From the NCBI GenBank assembly GCA_963727635.1, contig CAVSHP010000015.1:558001-622000 (forward strand): a DNA stretch of 64,000 nt, in the 5' to 3' direction. A model generated the notes under the pieces. The model saw only the letters and a program-made list of their open reading frames with translations, searched no databases and was not told the origin of the DNA. Made by a program: the position numbers and the translations under genes. Below are positions 19,585-28,353 of the stretch, piece after piece (position 1 is the stretch's first letter; every line of letters starts with the position of its first letter). Origin of the DNA: SZUA-36 sp963727635. Lineage in GTDB: Bacteria > Pseudomonadota > Gammaproteobacteria > Xanthomonadales > SZUA-36.

Positions 19585-21599
19585 TACCGGAGCAGGCACA
19601 AAAACGTGCTGAAGAACTGCGGCGCTTGCTCGAACACCACAATTACCGCTATTACGTCCTCGACGACCCGGAAGTCCCCGACGCCGAATTCGATCGCTTG
19701 ATGCGTGAACTCGAGGGGATCGAAGCCAGTTACCCCGGACTGGTGACATCCGACTCACCCACCCAGCGCGTCAGCGGCACGCCGCAGGAAGGTTTCTCGA
19801 CCGTTCAGCACCGCGTACCGATGTTGTCGCTGGCCAACGCGTTTTCGGAAGAAGAGGTGGCCGACTTCAATCGTCGTGTCGAACAGGGTCTCGAGCGTGA
19901 AAACATCATCTACGCGGCGGAACCCAAGATGGATGGCGTGGCCATATCACTGACCTACCAGGACGGCTTGCTGACAACCGCGGCGACACGCGGGGATGGT
20001 GAGCGTGGCGAGGACGTCACTTCCAATGTCCGTACGATACGCGCCGTACCTTTGAAACTCTGTGCTGATGGCTGGCCGCCACTGCTCGAGGTACGGGGTG
20101 AAATATACATGCCACGGGCCGGTTTTGAAGCCTTTAACCGCCGGGCGCTCGAGAAGGGTGAGAAACCCCTGGTCAATCCGCGCAACGGCGCCGCGGGCAG
20201 CCTGCGTCAACTTGATGCGCAACTGACCGCCAAACGACCACTGGCGTTTTTTGCCTATGGCACGGCGACCCGGGATAACCTGCCGGACACCCAGGTTGAT
20301 GCACTGGCGCGATTGCGCGACTGGGGATTTCCCGTCAACCCCGAGATCAGGCGCGTCAATGGTCTGGAAGGATGTCTCGGTTACCACCGGCGAATGGCGG
20401 AACTGCGGCCCGCACTGGGGTATGACATTGACGGCGTGGTTTACAAGGTGGACCGTTTCGATCAACAGGGTTTCCTGGGCTTTATAAGCAAGGCGCCGCG
20501 CTGGGCACTGGCGCACAAGTTCCCGGCCGAGGAAGAACTGACCCGCTTGCTGGATATCGATGTACAGGTGGGACGAACCGGAGCGTTGACACCGGTTGCG
20601 CGCTTGGAGCCCGTATTTGTCGGTGGTGTAACGGTGACCAACGCGACATTGCACAACGAGGATGAAATCCGGCGCAAGGATATCAGGGTTGGTGACTGGG
20701 TCGTGGTCCGCAGGGCGGGGGATGTGATTCCCGAGGTCGCACGCGCGATTCACGAGCGGCGTGACACCGACCTGCCGGAATTTAACATGCCGACGAGTTG
20801 CCCGGTTTGCGGTTCGGCCGTTGAACGGGTGGAAGGTGAAGCGGTGGCCCGCTGTACCGGGGCCCTGGTTTGCCCTGCCCAGATCAAACACGGTATCCGT
20901 CATTTTGCCACGCGCAAGGCCATGGATATCGAGGGCCTGGGTGACAAGCTGGTTGACCAGTTGGTCGAGCATGACATGGTGCGGACGGTGGCCGATCTTT
21001 ACCACCTGAGCCATGCACAGATCGCCTCCATGGAGCGCATGGGCGGCAAGTCTGCCGACAACCTGCTGAAGGCCCTTGAAGCCAGCAAGAAGCCGCCGCT
21101 CGACCGTTTGCTCTACGCACTCGGGATCCGCGAAGTGGGCGAGGTGACAGCACATTCCCTGGCGGCACATTTCGGTTCGATGCAGGCGTTGCAGGAAGCC
21201 ACCGAGGAGACGCTTACAGAAGTCAGTGACGTGGGGCCGGTGGTCGCAAGCCACGTGGCGGCATTCTTTCAACAGGAAAAAAACCGCCGGGTCATCCAGG
21301 CGCTTAATGATGCCGGTGTCGTCTGGCAACCACTGGAAAAGACAGATGGGGAACAGCCACTGGCAGGTGAAACCTGGGTGTTGACCGGTGCTTTGTCGAT
21401 GCCAAGGATACAGGCAAAAAATCTGCTCGAATCCCTGGGTGCGAAAGTCAGCGGCAGTGTTTCCGCCAAGACCAGTACCGTGCTCGCCGGGGAAGCGGCG
21501 GGTTCCAAGCTCGCCACGGCGCAAAAGCTGGGTGTAAAAATTGTCTCAGAGTCCGACTTTATCGAATACCTGGGAAGCCAGGGCATCACGGTCTCCTGA
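19581..21599 (+). CDS. ligA: NAD-dependent DNA ligase LigA
   Basis: A complete 672-residue NAD+-dependent ligase. The order is the Ia domain (HNYRYYVLDDPEVPDAEFDR), the adenylation motif KMDG with Lys116, NGAAGSLRQLD, and the OB fold (VGRTGALTPVARL). A four-cysteine zinc finger (CPVCGSAVERVEGEAVARC... CPAQ), helix-hairpin-helix repeats, and a C-terminal BRCT domain (GETWVLTGALSMPR) follow. Seals nicks in replication and repair. Confidence 0.98.
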   Translation: MIPEQAQKRAEELRRLLEHHNYRYYVLDDPEVPDAEFDRLMRELEGIEASYPGLVTSDSPTQRVSGTPQEGFSTVQHRVPMLSLANAFSEEEVADFNRRVEQGLERENIIYAAEPKMDGVAISLTYQDGLLTTAATRGDGERGEDVTSNVRTIRAVPLKLCADGWPPLLEVRGEIYMPRAGFEAFNRRALEKGEKPLVNPRNGAAGSLRQLDAQLTAKRPLAFFAYGTATRDNLPDTQVDALARLRDWGFPVNPEIRRVNGLEGCLGYHRRMAELRPALGYDIDGVVYKVDRFDQQGFLGFISKAPRWALAHKFPAEEELTRLLDIDVQVGRTGALTPVARLEPVFVGGVTVTNATLHNEDEIRRKDIRVGDWVVVRRAGDVIPEVARAIHERRDTDLPEFNMPTSCPVCGSAVERVEGEAVARCTGALVCPAQIKHGIRHFATRKAMDIEGLGDKLVDQLVEHDMVRTVADLYHLSHAQIASMERMGGKSADNLLKALEASKKPPLDRLLYALGIREVGEVTAHSLAAHFGSMQALQEATEETLTEVSDVGPVVASHVAAFFQQEKNRRVIQALNDAGVVWQPLEKTDGEQPLAGETWVLTGALSMPRIQAKNLLESLGAKVSGSVSAKTSTVLAGEAAGSKLATAQKLGVKIVSESDFIEYLGSQGITVS

Positions 21600-21685
21600 A
21601 CCCGGGTATGCCGGCAGGTGTCGTGGACGGGAAGGTTTGGTCTTAAGTCGAACCGGCGCAGGGTGTTGGGGACTGCGTGCCTGCG

Positions 21686-22639
21686 CTATTGGTCTTGTGT
21701 AAATTCGATACGGTACACCGGCGCCGGGAGTTTTTCAGTGGTCACATATATGGCCCGTCCGTCAGTGCTGTAGCCCACCGCTTCATTTTGCACAGCGGGT
21801 GGGCCGACGACTTCCTGGGGTTTCTTTTGCAGCGTGCTTAACCAGTCCTCGCCGGGGTCGCGTCGATAACGGTACAGGCTGCGGTAGGTGATGATCACCA
21901 TTTCGCTGCCATCGGTGGAAATATCCATGCCGGTCGGCTGCGAAATGAAATCCGTTCTTCCACCAAATTGGGAATGGTCACGGGACGTCGGTGGCCGCAA
22001 TTTTGCCATCTCGCCGAGGAACTGGAGTTCCGCCTGGCCTTCGCTCAAGGCTGTTTCAAGCGCAACGGCATACAGACGGGGTGGTTTGTCGCGTTTGCTC
22101 AGCAGCAATATCTGCTCACCCACCGGGTCATAGGCCATTGATTCGCAATCACGCGGCCCATCGGGATAGGTCAGGGTCAGTGCGTGTTTCAATATCTGCT
22201 CACCCGAATAACGGTCGAATTTACCGGTTTTGGGTTCTTCCACAAAGTACAGCTTGATGGATTCACGTTTTGCCATGTTGTCGCCAATGTCACCGATCAC
22301 GAGCCAGCGCTCAGCGGCGACAGGCACCGAGGTGATGTCTTCCCAGTCCCTGTTTTTGGCGGGTACGATTTCGATGCTTCCGAGGTCGGCACCGGTTTCG
22401 TCTATGGCATACAAAACCGCCTCGCCGCTATCATTGTGGACAAAAAAATCACCTTCACGCGTGTGGCTTGCCTGTATCCCGCTGGCCTCCATGATCTGAT
22501 CCGACGCCAGCCAACCGGTCCTGACCATGCTCACAGATGGCGGCGTTGTAGCGGTGTCCGGATGACCGGTCAGCGGGTCGCAGGCGTTGAGCAGGAGGAA
22601 GGTTAAAACGATCAGTACCAAGGTGTTTTTGCTATGCAT
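21686..22639 (-). CDS. Predicted lipoprotein with beta-propeller-like repeats
   Basis: A 317-residue protein from ATG 22639 with a lipoprotein signal peptide (NTLVLIVLTFLLLNAC, lipobox Cys near residue 20). The body has repeated short strands and acidic turns (FVHNDSGEAVLYAID, KNRDWEDITSVP, GDIGDNMAKRESIKLYF, RDCESMAYDPVGEQILLLSK, GMDISTDGSEMVIITYRSLY), suggesting an SMP-30/NHL-like propeller on the periplasmic face. I do not recognise a named family. It is divergent from the neighbouring transporter; the frame runs open upstream but the signal peptide fixes the start. Confidence 0.7.
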   Translation of the reverse strand: MHSKNTLVLIVLTFLLLNACDPLTGHPDTATTPPSVSMVRTGWLASDQIMEASGIQASHTREGDFFVHNDSGEAVLYAIDETGADLGSIEIVPAKNRDWEDITSVPVAAERWLVIGDIGDNMAKRESIKLYFVEEPKTGKFDRYSGEQILKHALTLTYPDGPRDCESMAYDPVGEQILLLSKRDKPPRLYAVALETALSEGQAELQFLGEMAKLRPPTSRDHSQFGGRTDFISQPTGMDISTDGSEMVIITYRSLYRYRRDPGEDWLSTLQKKPQEVVGPPAVQNEAVGYSTDGRAIYVTTEKLPAPVYRIEFTQDQ

Positions 22640-22811
22640 GCCCCATTGTAATTGGCAATGCCTGTGCGATGAAGACGGCGTGCAGGAAAAATATCCGGGG
22701 AAGCGCCGGTGATCCGTGAGAACGGCGTTGATCCGACAGACAAATGCATTACAAGCGCACTTTTGTACTGCTAATATGGGCATCGCCAATAACACGAGGT
22801 TTGCTTCCCGG

Positions 22812-24632
22812 ATGGACTTTCCCCAAGTGCCCAATATGCATGCACTGGCCATGTTGTTAATGACCGGTTTGGCCCTGTTCCTGTTCTCCCGTGAGAAGAT
22901 CCACCTTGAATCTTCAAGTCTTGCGATCCTGGTGATGGTGGTCGTTGGTTTCCAGCTATTCCCGTTTGAAAATTCACGCGGGGCCATTGAACCGATGAGC
23001 TTCTTTCACGGTTTTGGCCACGAGGCGCTCATTGCAGTGTGTGCCCTGATGATTGCAGGCGAAGCACTGGTCAGGACCGGTGCGCTTGAACCGGTGGCAA
23101 GGCGCCTGGCCAAACTTTGGAAATGGAGTCCGAAATTCGCCCTGCTGCTGACGCTTGTTGTCGGCGCCATCCTCAGCGCGTTCATGAACAACACGCCCAT
23201 CGTGGTGCTGATGCTGCCGATGCTGATCGGGGCGACGGTCCGCAGCAACACTTCGTCTTCCGGTGTGTTGCTGCCGATGGGCCTGGCGACACTGATTGGC
23301 GGCATGGGTACGACCATCGGTACATCGACCAACCTGCTCGTGGTCTCGGTGGCTGCGGACATGGGCATGGAACGATTTGCGATGTTTGATTTTTTGCTGC
23401 CGGTCGCCATTGCATCGGGTTTCGCCATCCTGTACCTGTGGCTGGTGGCGCCGCTCCTGATCCCGCAACGTATACCGCCGATGGAGGATCTTTCCAGCCG
23501 GGAATTCGACGCACACCTGCTGATTCCAGAAGGTAACACACTGGTGGGGAAAACACTCGCGCAACTGATTCACAAGGCCGGGGACGATATCAACGTCACG
23601 CGGATTTGCAGGGAAGGACACCTGTTAATTTCACCTCTGCCCGATGTTGAGATCCGGGCCGGGGACAGGATCCAGGTGTCCGCGACCGTCGCCATGCTGA
23701 AGGAATACCAGGCAATGCTGGGCGCCAGGCTGACGGCGGGCCCCGATGCGTCGCACGCGCCGCTGGATGGTGATTTTCAGCTTGCCGAAGTGGCGGTGAC
23801 AGGGGGTTCCCGGTTGCGTGGCCTGAGGGTGGCGGACGCCCGCTTAAAAGAACGCTATGACCTGGATCTGTTGGCGGTTCATTGCGGCGGTGATGTTGTC
23901 AGCGCCAGTACGCCTGGACTTGATCAACGCCAGTTACAGGCCAGTGATGTTCTGCTCGTGCAAGGCAGGTCCGAGCATATCCGCACCCTGAAAGTCGGTG
24001 GCGAATTGCTGGTCCTTGATAACACCGCGGACCTCCCGCATACGGCGAGGGCGCCGCTCGCGTTGCTGATCATGGTGGCGATTGTATCCCTGGCGGCTTT
24101 TGGCATCATGCCGATTGCTATGAGCGCCATGTTGGGCTGTCTGGTGCTCATCGGCACCGGCTGTATCAAGTGGCAGCAGGCCAGTCACGCGCTGAGCGCA
24201 CAGGTGATCATGATCATTGTCTCATCGCTGGCGCTGGGTTCCGCACTGATGAAAACCGGTGGCGCCGAATACCTGGCACAGGTATTCCTTTTTCTGACTT
24301 CAGGGTTAACGCCGGCGTGGATACTGGCCTTTTTGATGTTGCTAATGGCGGTGATGACAAACATCGTGTCCAATAATGCCGCGGCTGTCATCGGAACACC
24401 GATTGCCATCAGTATCGCCCAGGAGCTCGGATTACCCCTGGAGCCGTTTGTATTGTCGGTCCTGTTCGGCGCCAACCTGAGTTTTGTCACACCCATGGCA
24501 TACAAAACCAACCTGTTGGTGATGAATGCAGGCGGTTACAAATTTAATGATTTTGTCCGCGTGGGAACCCCGCTTACCCTGCTGATGTGGGTGGTATTGT
24601 CCGTGGTGCTGACATTCGCCTACCGCTTGTAG
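22812..24632 (+). CDS. SLC13/DASS-type permease with two TrkA-C domains
   Basis: A 606-residue inner-membrane transporter. Two halves of about five to six membrane segments each flank a cytoplasmic insert. The first half contains ILSAFMNNTPIVVLMLPM and GTTIGTSTNLLV, the second TNIVSNNAAAVIGTPIAIS and VTPMAYKTNLLVM, which are the paired SNT/N-T-like motifs of sodium:anion symporters. The insert (about residues 230-400) holds two RCK_C/TrkA-C domains (GNTLVGKTLAQL; GGSRLRGLRVADARL). Substrate is probably sulfate or a dicarboxylate, but not decidable here. Start ATG 22812 was chosen over an upstream in-frame ATG at 22716. Confidence 0.88.
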   Translation: MDFPQVPNMHALAMLLMTGLALFLFSREKIHLESSSLAILVMVVVGFQLFPFENSRGAIEPMSFFHGFGHEALIAVCALMIAGEALVRTGALEPVARRLAKLWKWSPKFALLLTLVVGAILSAFMNNTPIVVLMLPMLIGATVRSNTSSSGVLLPMGLATLIGGMGTTIGTSTNLLVVSVAADMGMERFAMFDFLLPVAIASGFAILYLWLVAPLLIPQRIPPMEDLSSREFDAHLLIPEGNTLVGKTLAQLIHKAGDDINVTRICREGHLLISPLPDVEIRAGDRIQVSATVAMLKEYQAMLGARLTAGPDASHAPLDGDFQLAEVAVTGGSRLRGLRVADARLKERYDLDLLAVHCGGDVVSASTPGLDQRQLQASDVLLVQGRSEHIRTLKVGGELLVLDNTADLPHTARAPLALLIMVAIVSLAAFGIMPIAMSAMLGCLVLIGTGCIKWQQASHALSAQVIMIIVSSLALGSALMKTGGAEYLAQVFLFLTSGLTPAWILAFLMLLMAVMTNIVSNNAAAVIGTPIAISIAQELGLPLEPFVLSVLFGANLSFVTPMAYKTNLLVMNAGGYKFNDFVRVGTPLTLLMWVVLSVVLTFAYRL

Positions 24633-24680
24633 AAGCGGTGGAAGCGCCGCCGTAACGCGGTGTCCGCAGCGTGTGGAAAC

Positions 24681-25217
24681 CTACTTGGGATGGTACTTGA
24701 ATTTTTGTCCGCCCACCGAAGCTTCGGCCATCAAACCGCCTTCAGTGAGGGTAAATATGGCCACTCCGCTGTTATAACTCGCATCGGCCGATGCACCCAG
24801 TGTGACCGCGACTGCAGATACCTGTGCGCCCATTTCGAAATTACCACGGGTAAAATGTTCAAATGCAACCTGGTCCTTGAACATGATGTATTGCGCGTAG
24901 AACTGACCACCAATTTGCGCACCGAACGTTATCTGTGTCAGCGAGGTTTTGCCGACGGTCCTGTCGCCCTGGATGACCAGGCCATCGCCATGTGCGCCAC
25001 CGAATATAAAACCACCTTTTCCAACCCTCGGAAATACCGCGTAGGCATACGCCGATTCAAACCACATCGTCAGCGTCGGGTCGCTATCGTTCGCCTTTAA
25101 TATCGCTTCGGCAACCGACAGTTCGAGTTTGTCAGTGACATCCGGTTTCCACGCCAGCGCATGGGTGCTGGTTAAAGACAGACTCAGGGTAATCAGGACG
25201 GCCAACAGTTTATGCAT
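24681..25217 (-). CDS. SYLF (YSC84-like) domain protein, copy 2
   Basis: A 178-residue secreted protein with signal peptide (LLAVLITLSLSLTSTHALA). The SYLF domain follows: SAYAYAVFPRVGKGGFIFGG, IGGQFYAQYIMFKDQVAFEH, and a C-terminal GGLMAEASVGGQKFKYHPK. SYLF domains bind phosphoinositides in eukaryotes; the bacterial role is unknown, possibly periplasmic or lipid-related. It is a close paralogue of the gene upstream (25427-25966), from which a terminator separates it. Confidence 0.85.
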   Translation of the reverse strand: MHKLLAVLITLSLSLTSTHALAWKPDVTDKLELSVAEAILKANDSDPTLTMWFESAYAYAVFPRVGKGGFIFGGAHGDGLVIQGDRTVGKTSLTQITFGAQIGGQFYAQYIMFKDQVAFEHFTRGNFEMGAQVSAVAVTLGASADASYNSGVAIFTLTEGGLMAEASVGGQKFKYHPK

Positions 25218-25355
25218 AGTAATCTCGTGTGGGATTTCAGTCGTAATATACGAAGAGGGTACCTGAATATATCCGATGTACCCAGCAGTTACAAAGTTTG
25301 TTTTTTATTCAGCGTACGGTATTGCAAGGCGTAACGAATTTAATTATCCGGGATA

Positions 25356-25386
25356 CAAAAAAAGGCGTCGTAAACGACGCCTTTTC
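25356..25386. terminator. Terminator between the two SYLF genes
   Basis: Stem GGCGTCG / CGACGCC with TAAA loop, flanked by an A7 run on the left and T4 on the right, so it can work in both directions. It lies downstream of the copy 1 SYLF gene (transcribed leftward). The remaining intergenic bases up to 25426 show nothing clear. Confidence 0.75.
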
Positions 25387-25426
25387 TGAACTGCAAGTAA
25401 GCCGGATATGTGCGGTAATCGTATGA

Positions 25427-25966
25427 TTACTTGGCTTCGTATTTGAACTTCTGGCCGCTTACGGAAGCTTCAAACATCAAGCCGCCGTCTGCGATGGTGA
25501 ATACGGCAACACCGCCGTTGTATGCTGCGTCGGCAGATGCACCCGCGGTGACCGCGACCGCAGATGCCTGGGCACCCATTTCAAAGTTGCCGCGGGTAAA
25601 GTCTTCAAAAGCCGTCTTGTCCTTGAACATGATAAATTCGGCATAGACCTGGCCACCCGCCTGCGCACCGATCGATATCTGTGACAATGAGGTCGTGCCA
25701 ACGGTGGTATCGCCACGGATCACAATACCTTTACCACCTGCGCCGCCAACAATAAAGCCGCCTTTACCTACGTTGGGAAACACGGCGTAGGCGTAAGCTG
25801 CATCAAACCATTTCGCCAGGGTCGGATCTTTTTCCTTGGCGGTGATGATCGCCTTGGCAACCGCCAGTTCCTGCTTGTCATTGGTATTGGGCTTCCATTC
25901 TGCAAACACCGTTACACTGGCCAGCAGCAGATTTACTGTAATTAACGCAAAAATTAATTTTTTCAT
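25427..25966 (-). CDS. SYLF (YSC84-like) domain protein, copy 1
   Basis: A 179-residue protein from ATG 25966 with a signal peptide (LIFALITVNLLLASVTVFA). Its SYLF domain is nearly the same as in the adjacent paralogue (AAYAYAVFPNVGKGGFIVGG; GGQVYAEFIMFKDKTAFED; GGLMFEASVSGQKFKYEAK). The pair arose by tandem duplication and has diverged moderately. Likely periplasmic; function unknown. The upstream in-frame extension to 26047 is not convincing because the signal peptide starts at 25966. Confidence 0.85.
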   Translation of the reverse strand: MKKLIFALITVNLLLASVTVFAEWKPNTNDKQELAVAKAIITAKEKDPTLAKWFDAAYAYAVFPNVGKGGFIVGGAGGKGIVIRGDTTVGTTSLSQISIGAQAGGQVYAEFIMFKDKTAFEDFTRGNFEMGAQASAVAVTAGASADAAYNGGVAVFTIADGGLMFEASVSGQKFKYEAK

Positions 25967-26076
25967 GGGTTCTCTCAAGGGTGGGGTGAAAAAAATAGAC
26001 AGATAATGCATCAATGTTACGTGAGTACTGAGATAGATACAAAGCATTAAAAGTTCAAAATCTTTTTTCGGGCAAG

Positions 26077-26106
26077 AAAAAAGCCCGCATAAATGCGGGC
26101 TTTTTT
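26077..26106. terminator. Terminator next to tRNA-Asn
   Basis: Perfect stem GCCCGCAT / ATGCGGGC with A-run before and T6 after. It ends the tRNA-Asn transcript (minus strand) and could also work rightward. Confidence 0.8.
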
Positions 26107-26110
26107 GGAT

Positions 26111-26187
26111 TGGCTCCCCGGCACGGACTTGAACCGCGGACCTAGTGATTAACAGTCACCCGCTCTAACCAACTGAGCTACCGGGGA
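26111..26187 (-). tRNA. tRNA-Asn(GTT)
   Basis: A 77-nt minus-strand tRNA with encoded CCA. Acceptor TCCCCGG / CCGGGGA, anticodon stem-loop GGTGA CTGTTAA TCACT giving GTT, T-loop GTTCAAGTC. All arms pair. Confidence 0.97.
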
Positions 26188-26229
26188 ATATCTTAAGGCG
26201 CGGTATTTTGCTGACTTTAGGTGAGTGAG

Positions 26230-26763
26230 TCAAGGACAATTTTCGGCTGGCCGGGTGCCATCTGTGCGGCTTCGGATGCGGCCGCTATTGGATACCGTGA
26301 CGATACCGGCGTGACTCGCACCCCTGCTGTCGCAGAACAGGATCGAGGCGTTGCTTCCGGGTGCACTGCCATTTGGATAGAAACGTAAGTAGCTGCGTGA
26401 ACCTGAACTGCTGATATTCAGAAACGCAGTGGCGTCAGTATGTCTGATCAATGGCTCACCAGCCTGTTTGCGGTGGTCACTGTTGATGTCGGTAAAAACG
26501 ATCCAGCCATCCTGCCAGGCACTGAGCCCGGAGCAGTCATCGGCGCTGGCCGCCGGGCAGATGACAGTTTGCGCGTTGTGGCTGATTGCCCGGCCGCGCG
26601 CCAGCTTTAGGTCTGATTGCAGCGTCTCCATTGCGGTTTTCATTCGCAGGTTCCAGGCGTAATTCTTGAACGCCGGGACTCCCGCGGTTAAAAGGATTGC
26701 GATAATGGCCATGGTGACCATCAGTTCGAGTGCGGTAAAACCATTGTATTGCCGGTTCTTCAT
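26230..26763 (-). CDS. Type IV pseudopilin, GspH/FimT family
   Basis: A 177-residue protein with a class III pilin leader: short basic head then Gly before GFTALELMVTMAIIAILLTA, with the Glu at position +5 for assembly. The C-terminal GspH domain has a Cys pair (VICPAASADDCSG) and a further ILFCDSRG, suggesting a disulfide. It resembles FimT/FimU minor pilins of type IV pili or competence systems. No other pilus gene is next to it, so it is an orphan here. Confidence 0.82.
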   Translation of the reverse strand: MKNRQYNGFTALELMVTMAIIAILLTAGVPAFKNYAWNLRMKTAMETLQSDLKLARGRAISHNAQTVICPAASADDCSGLSAWQDGWIVFTDINSDHRKQAGEPLIRHTDATAFLNISSSGSRSYLRFYPNGSAPGSNASILFCDSRGASHAGIVTVSNSGRIRSRTDGTRPAENCP

Positions 26764-26897
26764 GGCCAGAGATTAATTTAAAGCCGGAAAGTGGGGTAAT
26801 GGCAATTCCCGGCGCACGCGTGTAGGGCCGGGTTCCATAACTTGTGGGCAAGCAGCCGTCAGCCGGGCGATTTCGAGCCCGGATCAAGCTGGATTGT

Positions 26898-28093
26898 TTA
26901 AATGGTTTTCTGCAGTGCCTCGCCGATGCGGGATACACAGGCATGAAGATTTTCCATGCTGGTGGCGTAAGACAGACGCAGATGTCCCGGTGCGCCGAAT
27001 GCGGTTCCGGGGACCATGGCCACACCGGCGTTTTCGAGCATCCACGCGGCCAGTTCCACGTCATCGCGGATATCCGGCATACGATCGATGACGGCTTTGA
27101 ACGAAGGAAATGCATAAAATGCGCCATCGCAGTCTTCGCATTCAATGCCATCAATCCGGTTCAGTGCATTGAGCAGGTATTCATAACGGCGTTTGTACTC
27201 AGCCCGCATTTCCGCAACACAATCCTGTGGGCCTTCAAGCGCTGCGGTTGCGGCGGCCTGGGAAATCGAGCAGGCGCCTGAGGTGCTCTGACCCTGGACC
27301 TTGCGCATCGCGGTAGACCATTTCCTGCGGTCCTGCTGCGTAGCCGATGCGCCAGCCGGTCATCGCATAGGCCTTGGAGACGCCATTGATGATGACGGTG
27401 CGTCCGGCCAGCTCCGGGCAGACATTCAGCAGCGTGCGAAACGGTTTTTCACCCCAGTAAATATGTTCGTAAATATCGTCGCAGACGATCATGACTTTGG
27501 GATGCTCAATCAGAACTTCTGCCAGTTCGCGGTATTCTTCCTCGCTGTAAACCTTGCCGGTCGGGTTGGAGGGTGAGTTGATGATCAACAGCCGGGTTCT
27601 GTCGGTCATGCGATGATTCCAGTTGCTTGGCGAGTGATCTTGAATTCGCTTTCGGCAGTGGCATTCAAAATGACCGGTTGGCCTTCGGCCAGCTTGATCA
27701 TATCCGGGTAGGATACCCAGTAAGGTGCCGGCAGTATGACTTCATCGTCCGGGTTCAGCAGTGAAACCAACAGATTGGAAAGACTTTGCTTGGCGCCGTT
27801 GGAGACGATGATCTGGCCGGTGTCGAATTCGAGCTGGTTTTCACTGCGAAACTTCCGCACGATGGCGTTTTTCAGTCTTTCGTGCCATCCACCGGCGGGT
27901 ACTTTGTTTTACCCTGCCAAATGGCATCAACCGCAGCCTGTTTGATGTGATCGGGGGTGTCAAAATCCGGTTCGCCAAAACCCAGCGAAATAATGTCCCG
28001 GCCCTGTGCGCGGAGTTCGATGGCTTTCATGCTGACCATGATGGTTGCTGCCGGTTTGATTTGCGTGACGCGATTGGAAATCTTGAATGACAC
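26898..28093 (-). CDS. aspC: Aspartate aminotransferase (class I, Ib type), frameshifted
   Basis: PLP-dependent aminotransferase. The pieces are the N-terminal LSLGFGEPDF-type segment (SLGFGEPDFDTPDHIKQAAV), GAKQSLSNLL, NSPSNPTGKVY, the PLP-lysine motif SKAYAMTGWRIGYA, and a C-terminal part with FGAPGHLRLSYATSMENL. The arginine is in LRLSYA. Breaks occur near 27860, 27607 and 27300. GTG 28093 is preferred as start because a GGGGGA ribosome site precedes it by a normal distance; ATG 28135 is an alternative. Confidence 0.88.
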
Positions 28094-28353
28094 TTGCTTA
28101 GTCCCCCGACTTGCGATGCAAAAAGGTGCGTTCATTTAAGACATTACCCTAAAGATGACAGATGATGTACAAGGCGATGCACACTCGCGAATTATGAATA
28201 TCATAGCAATATTTTGCCAGGAATGAGAAGACTGACACTGGTGCTTGTTTTATTTGCCTACCGTGTCAATGCTATCTCTGCACCAGTTTCTCCGCGAGCT
28301 TAAATTGACAGGGCGCTATAATAACAAGTTTGGCCTGACACGAAGAACAAACT

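Noticed and set aside
19947..21524. Long open frame antisense to ligA
   Set aside because: 525 codons on the minus strand, but it is the shadow of a strongly conserved ligA in GC-rich DNA and resembles no protein.
22716..22811. N-terminal extension of the SLC13 permease
   Set aside because: The extra 32 residues are not membrane-like and the family begins at the helix after ATG 22812.
28294..28353. LexA box or good sigma70 promoter before uvrB
   Set aside because: TTGACA and TATAAT are present but only 6 bp apart, and no CTG-N10-CAG SOS box was found.
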